The notes under the pieces are model-generated. The model was not told where the DNA came from. It saw only the letters and a list, made by a program, of their open reading frames with translations, and did not search any database. A stretch of DNA of 64,000 bases from Bacillota bacterium (lineage in GTDB: Bacteria > Bacillota > Clostridia > Lachnospirales > Lachnospiraceae): contig JAEZLZ010000097.1 of NCBI GenBank assembly GCA_023415055.1, positions 4,207 through 68,206 of the forward strand. The letters are read 5' to 3'. The stretch's first letter is position 1. Every line of letters starts with the position of its first letter. Made by a program: the position numbers and the translations under genes. Of the stretch, positions 1-9,500 are shown in pieces.

Positions 1-2621
1 CCATAGCTTTTATCATTCTGGGCTTATATACCGGCCAAGCATTGGCAGCTTCCGGGTTGCGAATATATAACTATGTAACAAAGAAGGAAAGCAGCTATAC
101 GGACAAACAAGTTAAAGTCACTCTGAACGGAAACCAGGTTACAAAAAAACAGCTTCCCGGAATTCTGATCAATGGAATCGCATTGGTTCCCTATAATGAT
201 GTATTTGAGAATTCTGAAATAGCAGCGACCTGTACTTATAATAAAGAGAAGGGAACCATTACCATCTCAAAGTACGGTAAGACGATTGCCATGACCATTG
301 GGAGTAAGAGTGCAACAGTGAATGGCAGCAAAGTGACCTTATCTGTGGCGCCGATGAAAATTAAATATTCGGAGGCCGGTGTAGCAAAGGTACTGGTGCC
401 GTCCAGATTCATCGCAGAGACCTTAGGCCTTAGCTATTCTTGGAACAGTAGCAGCAGCACCGTCTCAATCGTGAAGAATACCCTGATGTTATCCTACGAT
501 GCAGGAAAGAAGTTTGAATATACGGGAGCGATAGGGAAGGTAAGTGTTAACGGTAAAAACATTAATCTTGGTAATATGCCGGTCATTATCACTAACAATA
601 CAGCGATGCTTCGGGCAAAAGGAGTTTTTACGAACAGTGCCATCGGGGCAACCTACAGTTATAACAAGGCAGACAAGTCAATCACTCTGACGAAGGGTAA
701 GAATGTATTGGTAATGACACTCGGCAGCAAGACTGCCTATCTGAACGGGAAAGCGAAGAAGATGGACACTGCACCGATGACTGTCACCAATCATAACGTT
801 GGGAGCTATTATGTCATGGTTCCGGGAGGCTTTACCGCTACCTGCTTAGGCTACAATTACAAATGGAACAATACTACCAGAACCTCTGTGATTACTTCTG
901 TTAAGGAGGAAACCACACCGGGCAGCGGTTCTCCGGAGCTTGGGGATAACAGTGTTATCATTGAGACAGGGACGATTCTCAGCCAATGGATCGGAGATAC
1001 TACATATGTCGGAAGCGGTAATGGTCTTCATGACTTGAATCAGAATACCTCCGGTTCAGTTCCTGGTACGATATATGCTGTGAACAGAGATTATACTAAC
1101 ATTAAGAAGAATGCGGAGACCTTTGTGTTCTCGGCGACCGGAAGCTTTGGCAGAATTATCTCCTCGAGCACAGGGAATAAAATCACACTGCAGTCCACGA
1201 ATATGACCTGCACCGATACTACTTATCCGATGTTTGGTATCTATAGTAATTATGTAAATACGATCGGTACCTATACCAATGCAGCAGATCAGAGTACAAG
1301 GATAGAGTTGGATCTTCTAACCTCTGATTACACCTATGACCTTGCACTTTCCGCAGATCAGCATATGCTTTATGTAACCGTATATTATAATGCGCTGACG
1401 TCTGCAGTAATCGGTACGAATATGGAAGGAGATTATCTTACTCTGACCGGGATTAAGCCACTTAAGGTGAATGTCAATCAGACCACAGGAATTGTATATG
1501 TAGATTTGCCCTACACTGCCAATAGTCTTAGCGATGTCAACGCTGCAGTATCCGGTTCGAAATACATAAATATGTTCTATACCGTCAGTCAGGCAGATAA
1601 GACACAATTAGTTATCGGCGCAGCAGAAGGCTATGAATTTTATGTTACAGAAAATGAGAATAAGTACTCCTTACTATTCCTAACTCCCGGCTCCACTGGA
1701 CAGCAGCCTTCGAACCCGTCCTCTACGCCGAATCAGAATCTTGATCCGGGACAATGCGAAATCATCATACCCAAGCCTGCAGGGCTGACCTTGTCCATGA
1801 TCTCTGATGAGGATGACTATTTTGATAACGAATTTGTACTGCGCCTTAACGGAGATTATACCTCAAGCATTAACAGCTCCAGTATCATCAACAATGCGAG
1901 TCGAGTTAACGATATCAGAGTCAGACTGAACAGCAGTAATGAGACAGAGATAATCTTTAAAACCTCGAAGCTGCAAGGTTATCAGTATACAATGAATGAT
2001 TCAAATATTTATGTCAAGGTGGGCAACCCGAGAGATATCTATCCGAATATTGTAGTACTTGACCCGGGACATGGCGGTGGTGCTACCGGAGCAGAGTACT
2101 TCAAAACCAAAGAAAAGGATTTGAACTACAAGATACTGTATACTCTTGGTAAGAAATATTTTAATCAGGATACCTCGAAGCTAAAGGTATATTACACCAG
2201 GATATCAGATGTGGATATGACTCTGAGTAATCGTGCTGCTTTCGCTGATAATTACGGAGCAGACCTGTTCGTCAGTCTTCATATGAATGCATCACTTTCG
2301 AGAAATGTAGTCGGTACAGAGGTATATTATTCTTCGAATAATAACAGCCCTAATCGTGCTGGACTCACTAGTAAGATTTTAGCGGATACTTTTGTCGACC
2401 GTATCTCAAGTAAGCTCGGAACAAAGAATCGAGGCTCAAGATCCGAACGCTATACTGTGGTATATAAAAATACGGTTCCTGCAGTTTTAATCGAACTTGG
2501 TTTTCTTTCTACAGAAAGTGATTTTGCGAAGCTTTCTGACCCGAGCTTCCAGGAGAATGCGGCAAAGATAATTTATGAAACCTTATTAGAGGTATTTCGT
2601 AAATATCCCACGGGAAGATAA
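1..2621 (+). CDS. Secreted N-acetylmuramoyl-L-alanine amidase, 5' end cut by window
   Basis: Peptidoglycan amidase cleaving the MurNAc-L-Ala bond outside the cell. The frame is open to base 3 and the upstream codons read as a hydrophobic signal-peptide core ending in an Ala-x-Ala cleavage site, so the TTG at 42 is not the start and the true start lies left of the window. In the visible 859 residues, two copper-amine-oxidase-N-like stalk repeats occupy about 20-140 and 150-290, a beta-rich middle follows, then a Ser/Pro/Asn linker and an AMIN-like segment (about 570-680). The C-terminal Amidase_3 domain (about 685-855) has DPGHGG, a Glu in KTKEKD, SLHMNA and the catalytic Glu of LIELGF, so zinc and catalytic residues look complete. 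A terminator follows directly. Confidence 0.9.
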   Translation, partial: IAFIILGLYTGQALAASGLRIYNYVTKKESSYTDKQVKVTLNGNQVTKKQLPGILINGIALVPYNDVFENSEIAATCTYNKEKGTITISKYGKTIAMTIGSKSATVNGSKVTLSVAPMKIKYSEAGVAKVLVPSRFIAETLGLSYSWNSSSSTVSIVKNTLMLSYDAGKKFEYTGAIGKVSVNGKNINLGNMPVIITNNTAMLRAKGVFTNSAIGATYSYNKADKSITLTKGKNVLVMTLGSKTAYLNGKAKKMDTAPMTVTNHNVGSYYVMVPGGFTATCLGYNYKWNNTTRTSVITSVKEETTPGSGSPELGDNSVIIETGTILSQWIGDTTYVGSGNGLHDLNQNTSGSVPGTIYAVNRDYTNIKKNAETFVFSATGSFGRIISSSTGNKITLQSTNMTCTDTTYPMFGIYSNYVNTIGTYTNAADQSTRIELDLLTSDYTYDLALSADQHMLYVTVYYNALTSAVIGTNMEGDYLTLTGIKPLKVNVNQTTGIVYVDLPYTANSLSDVNAAVSGSKYINMFYTVSQADKTQLVIGAAEGYEFYVTENENKYSLLFLTPGSTGQQPSNPSSTPNQNLDPGQCEIIIPKPAGLTLSMISDEDDYFDNEFVLRLNGDYTSSINSSSIINNASRVNDIRVRLNSSNETEIIFKTSKLQGYQYTMNDSNIYVKVGNPRDIYPNIVVLDPGHGGGATGAEYFKTKEKDLNYKILYTLGKKYFNQDTSKLKVYYTRISDVDMTLSNRAAFADNYGADLFVSLHMNASLSRNVVGTEVYYSSNNNSPNRAGLTSKILADTFVDRISSKLGTKNRGSRSERYTVVYKNTVPAVLIELGFLSTESDFAKLSDPSFQENAAKIIYETLLEVFRKYPTGR

Positions 2622-2649
2622 TTTAATTACATTATAGTTTTATCGATAG

Positions 2650-2692
2650 AGCCTGTCATATCTCAGGAGGCCTGAGGTGTGACAGGTTTCTT
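2650..2692 (+). terminator. Intrinsic terminator after the amidase gene
   Basis: Arms CCTGTCA (2652-2658) and TGACAGG (2680-2686) enclose a second stem, CTCAGG/CCTGAG (2662-2667/2671-2676), followed by tttctt. It lies 30 bp after the stop codon. Confidence 0.75.
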
Positions 2693-2743
2693 AGTGTACC
2701 CGGTGGGCACATGTTATAATATTGGTAAACTTTAATTGCAGAG

Positions 2744-2756
2744 TGACATGGTGTCA
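2744..2756. promoter_or_regulatory. TGACA-N3-TGTCA palindrome upstream of the fucosidase gene
   Basis: A perfect 5-bp inverted repeat with a 3-nt centre, about 90 bp before the GH29 start. A TATAAT lies upstream at 2715-2720. The dyad may be an operator for substrate control; no regulator gene is adjacent, so this is inference. Confidence 0.3.
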
Positions 2757-2843
2757 TACACTATGCTATGATGTCTGTAAGAATAAATTTTTCTATCTGT
2801 GAATTGGATAGAATTAAATTATAATGAAATTAGGGGGATGAGT

Positions 2844-4307
2844 ATGAAGGATTATCTGAACGTGATACAAAAAGTAATCGATAAGGGACCATATAAGGAT
2901 ACCTGGGATTCCTTATCTCAATATGAGATTCCTGGCTGGTACCGTAAGTTAAAATTCGGTATCTTTATACACTGGGGGATTTTCTCTGTGCCGGCCTTTC
3001 ATAATGAATGGTATTCTACAAACATGTACAGAAAGAATTCGGAGGAATTTGAGCATCATATCAAAACCTATGGTGAACACAAGGATTTTGGGTATAAAGA
3101 TTTTATTCCCATGTTCAAGGCAGAGAAGTTCAACCCGGAGGAATGGGCAGAGCTGTTTCAGGAAGCAGGAGCAAAATATGTGATCCCGGTCGGAGAGCAT
3201 CACGATGGCTTTCAGATGTATCAGAGCGATATCTCACATTGGAATGCCTTTGAGATGGGTCCAGGGAGAAATGTGCTCGGTGAACTAAAAAAAGCGGTAA
3301 TCGATACAGGAATGGTGTTTGGAACCTCGTCACATCGAGTCGAGCATTGGTTCTTCATGAGCCCTGGAAAAGAATTTGAAAGTGACATTAAAGAACCGCT
3401 AAAACGCGGAGATTTTTACTGGCCAGCGATGCCTGAGCCTGATTATCAGGATTTATTCAGCACACCACCGACACAGGAATTTCTTGAGGATTGGCTGATC
3501 CGCTGTTGTGAGATTGTAGACAAATATCAACCGAAGATTATCTATTTTGATTGGTGGATTCAGCATAGTGCTGTGAAGCCATACCTGAAGAAGTTTGCAG
3601 CTTATTACTATAATCGCGCAAAGGAATGGGGTGAGGAGGTTGTCATCAATTATAAACATGATGCCTTCCAGTTCGGTTGTGCAGTTGTGGATATTGAACG
3701 GGGACAGTTTGCCGAAGCGAAGCCCTATTACTGGCAGACAGATACCGCAGTTGCAAGAAATTCCTGGTGTTATACCGGGCAGAATATCTATAAACCGGCG
3801 AAGGAGATCCTATGCGATCTGATTGATATCGTAAGTAAGAACGGTAATCTGTTATTGAATATCGGACCGAAGAGTGATGGTACCATACCGGAGGAGGACA
3901 GAAAAATATTGTTGGAGATCGGATCCTGGCTAAAGGTAAACGGAGAGGCAATCTACGAGACCAAGGTATGGAGGATATCAGCGGAGGGGCCGACAAAGAT
4001 TGAGGAGGGACAATTCGCCGATGGTAATGCCAAGCAGTTTACCAGTGAAGATATTCGTTTTACGGTTAAGGGAAGCTATCTGTATGCAACGGTTTTGTGC
4101 CCGCCGGAGAGTGGTATCATTCGTATCCAGTCTCTGGGTGAAAAGGATGCCTCAAAGCTGCCTCATTTTCATGGAATCATACGTGAAGTGTCTATTCTTG
4201 GTTATGATGGTGCTTTATGCTGGCACCGCGAGGAAGAGGCCTTGGTCATTAAAACGGATGGATGGAAGTCAGAATTTCCCGTGGTATGTAAGGTTTTGAT
4301 TGATTAG
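2844..4307 (+). CDS. GH29 alpha-L-fucosidase
   Basis: Hydrolyses terminal alpha-L-fucose from glycans. The N-terminal part shows the GH29 signature around GIFIHWGIFSVPAFHNEWY, and the retaining nucleophile is expected to be the Asp of YFDWW near residue 235. The 487-residue length fits the catalytic domain plus a small C-terminal beta domain. The open frame extends to a GTG at 2799, but AGGGGG at 2832-2837 positions correctly only for the ATG at 2844. No signal peptide is visible, which suggests an intracellular enzyme acting on imported oligosaccharides. It appears monocistronic. The family call is firm; fucosidase rather than another GH29 specificity is likely. Confidence 0.9.
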   Translation: MKDYLNVIQKVIDKGPYKDTWDSLSQYEIPGWYRKLKFGIFIHWGIFSVPAFHNEWYSTNMYRKNSEEFEHHIKTYGEHKDFGYKDFIPMFKAEKFNPEEWAELFQEAGAKYVIPVGEHHDGFQMYQSDISHWNAFEMGPGRNVLGELKKAVIDTGMVFGTSSHRVEHWFFMSPGKEFESDIKEPLKRGDFYWPAMPEPDYQDLFSTPPTQEFLEDWLIRCCEIVDKYQPKIIYFDWWIQHSAVKPYLKKFAAYYYNRAKEWGEEVVINYKHDAFQFGCAVVDIERGQFAEAKPYYWQTDTAVARNSWCYTGQNIYKPAKEILCDLIDIVSKNGNLLLNIGPKSDGTIPEEDRKILLEIGSWLKVNGEAIYETKVWRISAEGPTKIEEGQFADGNAKQFTSEDIRFTVKGSYLYATVLCPPESGIIRIQSLGEKDASKLPHFHGIIREVSILGYDGALCWHREEEALVIKTDGWKSEFPVVCKVLID

Positions 4308-4402
4308 CGCTCTAAGAATGTGATAGCTGTGTCATATATTAGCGAATAAGCACATAATATTACAAATTTATTAAATGTGTTACGAAATAATTCTTATTCC
4401 AG

Positions 4403-4431
4403 TTGATTTTTCTGAGAATATTTGTTAAAAT
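4403..4431 (+). promoter_or_regulatory. Sigma-A-type promoter
   Basis: TTGATT (4403-4408), 17-bp spacer, TAAAAT (4426-4431), about 48 bp before the ATG at 4479. Confidence 0.6.
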
Positions 4432-4478
4432 AGGTCTAAATAACCACTACCTATGATTTGTGAAAAACGAGGTTCAGG

Positions 4479-5228
4479 ATGAAAATCAAGGATAAGAAAA
4501 TACTTTATTTGATTTTAATGATTAATATGGTGCTTGGTTTAGCGATCTTAGTATACAATCCGACGAGCAGTATACGCCTGCAGACGAAGGATAAACAGAC
4601 TAAGGCGGCTTCCAGTCTGGGACAGAAGACTCTTACAGCAAAGCAGGAGAAGAGCGATAAAGATACTGTCTCACTAATGAGTGTATCTCTGACTCCGACA
4701 CCAAGTCCGACACCGATCCCGACACCAACCCCGTTACCTGTATATCCATTGGAGGAAGAGGGATATCCCGCCGAGATCGATACACTGGTTGAGACATATT
4801 ATGAAGCGAAAATCTGTTGTGATGTTGAGACTTTAAAGAGTATTTCTTCAGAGCCTTCTAATGTAATCAGTAAGAAACAGCTGTTACAATTAGTAGAAGG
4901 TATTGACGAATATGAGAATATAAAATGTTATGTTAAGAAATCATACGAAGAGGGTGCTTATATCATCTTTGTATACTATGATATCAAATTCATCGGTTTG
5001 AATACCTTAGCACCATCCTTGTCAAAGCTTTATATAGTCACGGATTCTACCGGTGCATTAAAGATTTATGACGGTGAGATGAGTGGAGAATTAAAAGAGT
5101 ATCTTGTAGCTCGAAGTGAAGATGAGGATGTGCTTGTATTACGAGACCATACAAATCAGCTTGCAACGAAGGCAAAGGAAAAAGATAAGGATTTGAAGGC
5201 TTTTTGGGAGATACTTGATAAATACTAG
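4479..5228 (+). CDS. Membrane-anchored extracellular protein with Thr-Pro linker
   Basis: Function not recognised. Residues about 7-25 form a single N-terminal membrane anchor or uncleaved signal. A low-complexity stretch follows, then a Thr-Pro-rich linker (about 71-88) typical of clostridial surface proteins. The C-terminal 150 residues form a compact alpha/beta domain resembling NTF2/SnoaL-like sensor folds seen in Lachnospiraceae secreted proteins, but this fold call is only a guess from composition. It has its own promoter 48 bp upstream and is followed after 21 bp by the EamA transporter gene, so the two may be cotranscribed. The ribosome binding site is weak. Confidence 0.75.
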   Translation: MKIKDKKILYLILMINMVLGLAILVYNPTSSIRLQTKDKQTKAASSLGQKTLTAKQEKSDKDTVSLMSVSLTPTPSPTPIPTPTPLPVYPLEEEGYPAEIDTLVETYYEAKICCDVETLKSISSEPSNVISKKQLLQLVEGIDEYENIKCYVKKSYEEGAYIIFVYYDIKFIGLNTLAPSLSKLYIVTDSTGALKIYDGEMSGELKEYLVARSEDEDVLVLRDHTNQLATKAKEKDKDLKAFWEILDKY

Positions 5229-5249
5229 ACTTTTGAGGTGATGTAAACC

Positions 5250-6119
5250 ATGTGGATTCTTTTTGCCTTTGGTTCTGCTTTATTTGCGGGAATGACTGCA
5301 ATTTTATCAAAAAGCGGAATTAAAAATACAGATTCAAATGTAGCGACTGCAGTGAGAACTGTAGTCGTATTGATATTTTCCTGGCTGATGGTTTTTCGTG
5401 TAGGATCACAGAATACGATCAGTGAGATTAGTGCAAAGACGCTGATTTTTCTGATCCTGTCGGGTTTTGCTACCGGAGCTTCCTGGTTATGCTATTTTAA
5501 AGCACTGCAGCTTGGTAATGTGAATAAGGTAACTCCAATTGATAAATCCAGTACGATCTTAACCATGCTTCTGGCAATGATATTTCTGGGAGAAAGCATA
5601 ACGCTTCTTAAACTGTTTGCCATTGTATTAATCGGTGCCGGAACCTATCTAATGATACAAAAGAAGAAGGAAATTAAGGCTTCGGAGATACATAACAGCC
5701 GTTGGATCGGATATGCTGTATTCTCCGCTATCTTTGCCAGCATGACCTCGATTCTTGGTAAGATCGGAATCGAAGGAGTAGAATCGAATCTGGGTACCGC
5801 GATTCGAACGATTGTAGTGCTGATTATGGCATGGATTGTTGTCTTTGTAACAGGTAAGCAGCATTTAGTTAAGACAATCGATCGAAAGAGCATGATTTAT
5901 ATTGTTCTGTCCGGATTTGCGACCGGAGGCTCTTGGCTATGCTATTACCGGGCATTGCAGGATGGTCTGGCCAGTGTGGTAGTTCCGATTGATAAATTAA
6001 GTATTTTGGTAACGATTATTTTCTCCTACATCTTTCTCAAAGAGACACTGACAAAGAGGGCGATGCTTGGCTTAGGTCTGATTGTAATCGGAACCTTATC
6101 TTTGCTGATAAAGCTTTGA
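5250..6119 (+). CDS. EamA/DMT-family transporter
   Basis: Inner-membrane exporter of the drug/metabolite transporter superfamily, 289 residues, ten predicted membrane helices. Two tandem EamA repeats are obvious: each contains an SGFATG(A/G)SWLCY motif (about residues 70 and 218) followed by an L(G/A)-x-V-x-PIDK segment. The start codon follows GAGGTGATG. Substrate cannot be read from the sequence; relatives export amino acids or other metabolites. It may be cotranscribed with the preceding anchored protein and ends at a strong terminator. Confidence 0.88.
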   Translation: MWILFAFGSALFAGMTAILSKSGIKNTDSNVATAVRTVVVLIFSWLMVFRVGSQNTISEISAKTLIFLILSGFATGASWLCYFKALQLGNVNKVTPIDKSSTILTMLLAMIFLGESITLLKLFAIVLIGAGTYLMIQKKKEIKASEIHNSRWIGYAVFSAIFASMTSILGKIGIEGVESNLGTAIRTIVVLIMAWIVVFVTGKQHLVKTIDRKSMIYIVLSGFATGGSWLCYYRALQDGLASVVVPIDKLSILVTIIFSYIFLKETLTKRAMLGLGLIVIGTLSLLIKL

Positions 6120-6150
6120 TGGCAGATCAGCACACGTAATTTCTTGATAG

Positions 6151-6193
6151 AAAAGTACTTCATGTTGCTTTAGCATAATGGAGTACTTTTTTT
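6151..6193 (+). terminator. Intrinsic terminator after the EamA gene
   Basis: AAAAGTACTTCAT pairs with ATGGAGTACTTTT with one G-T pair, followed by a run of T residues. Confidence 0.8.
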
Positions 6194-6248
6194 AGGTGCG
6201 CGTGTGCACGATTCACAGGATAAGATTACAAACAAAGTAAGAATATGG

Positions 6249-6277
6249 TAGAAACTTTATTGGGAAAGGGATATAAT
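6249..6277 (+). promoter_or_regulatory. Probable promoter for the small membrane protein
   Basis: TATAAT at 6272-6277 with a weak TAGAAA (6249-6254) 17 bp upstream. It lies 44 bp before the 42-codon gene. Confidence 0.45.
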
Positions 6278-6320
6278 ATCGATAAATAATTATAAATAAT
6301 AGGTTGGAGGGGGTATTATT

Positions 6321-6449
6321 ATGTTTTCAGCTATATCATTATTTGCGGTTATTATACCGTTACTGCAGCTTGTGCTGATGGTATTAGGGATTTATGTATT
6401 GATTGTCTTTCTAAAAGCATTGCAGATATACATAAGGAACAACGGTTAA
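6321..6449 (+). CDS. 42-residue small membrane protein
   Basis: A short gene easily missed by automatic callers. The ATG at 6321 follows GGAGGGGG with good spacing, and a TATAAT promoter lies just upstream. The peptide begins MFSAISLF, has one long hydrophobic segment (about residues 5-32) and ends in the polar tail QIYIRNNG. No known family is recognised. It could be a regulatory small membrane protein. The strong ribosome binding site, promoter and clean single-pass architecture support a real gene. Confidence 0.6.
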   Translation: MFSAISLFAVIIPLLQLVLMVLGIYVLIVFLKALQIYIRNNG

Positions 6450-6585
6450 TACTTACACCTAAAGAGAGAAGAATATATATAGGCAAGGACAAAACAAACA
6501 TATTGAGATCATGGTATGCACATCATTCATGTTATCAGATATCTCAAATATCTCACATTAATAATTAATTAAGGAGCTGCTGCAG

Positions 6586-9500
6586 ATGAATTCCCTGAAC
6601 ATATTTCATCCATTTACAAGAGATTGGTTTAGCCGTTCCCTGGGTTCACCGACTCAGGTACAGGAGGAGGCTTGGCCTGCGATAGCGTCAGGGACCCATA
6701 CTCTGGTTAGCGCACCTACCGGTACCGGTAAGACTTTATCTGCTTTTCTTGTCTTTCTGGATCGCTTGAAGACAGAAGCCCGGTCTGGAACTCTTAAGCA
6801 GGAGCTCCACTTAATCTACGTATCTCCCCTGAAATCATTAGCCGGGGATATCCGCGAGAATTTAAAACGCCCACTCATCGGTATCTATGAGGAGGAGCTT
6901 CACAGCGGAAATTATGAACAGAGTGAATCACCTAGCCTTAATGTAGCGATTCGTACCGGAGATACCACACAGAGTGAGCGCAGGCAGATGATCAAAAAAC
7001 CTCCGCATATATTAATCACGACACCGGAATCCTTATATCTGATGCTGACCAGCAAGTCCGGACAGTCCATTCTGCAAACAGCCAAGGCTATCATTATAGA
7101 TGAACTCCATGCACTCATTGATTCCAAGCGAGGAGCACATCTGATGTTGTCCATTGCAAGACTGGACCGACTTTGCGCTGAACCGTTGCAGCGTATTGGA
7201 TTATCTGCGACGATAGAACCCTTAAGCGAGGCAGCGAAATATCTGTCCCCAGAGCCTGTTACCATCGTAGCCCCTAAGATGCATAAGGAGATCAGGATAG
7301 AGATTACCAGTCCGATACCGGAACGGCAAAGCGGAATTAAGGATTCGGTATGGCAGGAGGTAGCCAGAGCAGTTTATGCTCATTGCAAGGATTCAAGAAG
7401 TATCATTGCGTTTGTGGAGGGCAGAGCCTATGCAGAGAAGCTCGCATATTATGTGAACCTGATTGCCGGTGATGGCTTTGCCAGAACACACCATGGAAGC
7501 TTATCAAAGGAACAGCGCTTTGAAGTCGAGAGTTGTCTGCGTAATGGGACGCTGCGAATGCTATGTGCGACCTCCTCCATGGAATTGGGTATTGATGTAG
7601 GCGAGATTGAGCAGGTATTCCAGATTGGTTGTCCCAGGTCTATCTCCAGTACGATGCAACGTCTTGGCCGAGCCGGTCATAACCCGAACCGGACCAGTGT
7701 TATGCGCATCTTTCCAAGGTCAGCTGCAGAAGGTTTGTATAGCGGTCTGACTGCAGAGGTTGCAAGAATGGGAGGGGTGGAGCATTCGAATCCCCCCAGG
7801 CTGTGCCTGGATGTACTGGCCCAGCATCTGGTCTCTATGGCAACCGGTGATGGATATGACCTAGACGAGGTGATGGAGCTTTTACCAAGAGCTTATCCGT
7901 TTTGCGAGGTGACGAAGGAAGATGTGAAGGGTGTTCTTGCTATGTTGGCCGGGGATTTTGAGCATGATCGAAATATTCCGGTTCGCCCAAGAATCCTTTA
8001 TGACCGGATCAATGAACGGGTGGAGGGAGATCCTTACAGCCGCATGCTGGCGGTATCAGCAGGAGGAACGATTCCGGATAAGGGCCTGTATGCAGTAAAG
8101 ACGGAAACCGGTGTAAAGCTAGGAGAACTGGATGAGGAATTTGTATTCGAATCCAGAGTCGGCGACCGTTTTCTACTCGGAACCTTTGCATGGCAGATTA
8201 CAAAGATTCAAAAGGATACGGTGGAAGTCACGCAGTCGAATATATACGGTGCCAGATTACCCTTTTGGAAGGGTGATATGAAGGGACGCAGATTACAAAC
8301 CGGTTTAGCCTTTGGAGCGATACTCCGCAGACTGGTGATCGCGAATGAGTTAGGGACCCTGAGTAAGGAGCTAAGTAAGCTGGGACTGGATGATGAGGCG
8401 GTATCCGGTGCAGAAGATTATATCAAGAGACAGCTGATGGCAACCGGTATCCTGCCGGATGACCGTACCATTATAGTAGAGCATTTTCGTGATGAGACGG
8501 GAAATCAGCAGATGATGGTACATTCCATCTTTGGTAAACAGATTAACTCGCCTCTTGCAATCCTGACACTGGAGGCAGCAAAAAGACATACGCATGCCAA
8601 TATCAGTTATGTGGAGGATGACGACGGATTTTTGTTGTTCCCATATGGTGAAGAGGAGCTTCCGGAAGGGCTGCTTCAGGAGCTCAAGACAGAAGAGGCA
8701 AGAGCGGTGCTGGAGGCGGTGCTTCCGGTGACGCCTCTGTTCAATATGAATTTCAGATATAATACGGCACATGCATTGATGATGGGAGTACGAAAGACCG
8801 GAAGACAGCCTCTGTGGGTTCAGAGGATGAGGAGTGCCGAGATGCTCGAATCTCTGATAAAGTACACAGAGCATCCGCTAATTCGTGAGACCAAAAGGGA
8901 ATGTCTCGAGGATTATTGGGACCTTCCGGGGCTGGAATATGTCCTAAGCGGAATCCGTTCCGGCAATATTCAGGTCTGTGAGCTGTTCGTGGAAACACCG
9001 TCCCCGATGTCCTTCCTGCTCCGTCAGCAGACAGAGGCAGCCAATATGTATGATTATTCTCCGACTCCGATGGGAATTCATAAAGCGACGGAGGAGGCAC
9101 TGAAGGAAGCGACAATGATAGCTCCGGAGCCGGAACATCTGGCCAGGGTATCGGAGCGAAGACACCTTCCGGAGGATGAGAAACAGCTGCATTCGCTTCT
9201 GATGATGGAAGGGGATCTGGTTGCAGGAGAGCTTGAGGTTCCGATCGAATGGCTGGAGATTTTGGCCAGAAGGGGACAAGCCTTCTATATCGAACCCGGC
9301 TTATGGATCGCAGCTGAGCAGGCAGAACGATACCGGTCAGCCCTGGAAGAAGGAGAATTTACTGCCAGAAAACAGCTGGTGCTGCGGCTGCTGCGATATC
9401 GTGGTGCTCAGACAGCGGAGCTGATCAGTGAGCGGTATTACTGGAAGAAGGGTCAATCGGAAGCTTTATTAAAGGAACTATGTAAAGAAGGAGAGGCAAT

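Noticed and set aside
3595..3822. Short frames inside fucosidase, Lhr, rhamnosidase and other large genes
   Set aside because: They lie entirely within well-supported genes, lack ribosome binding sites and have no recognisable domains.
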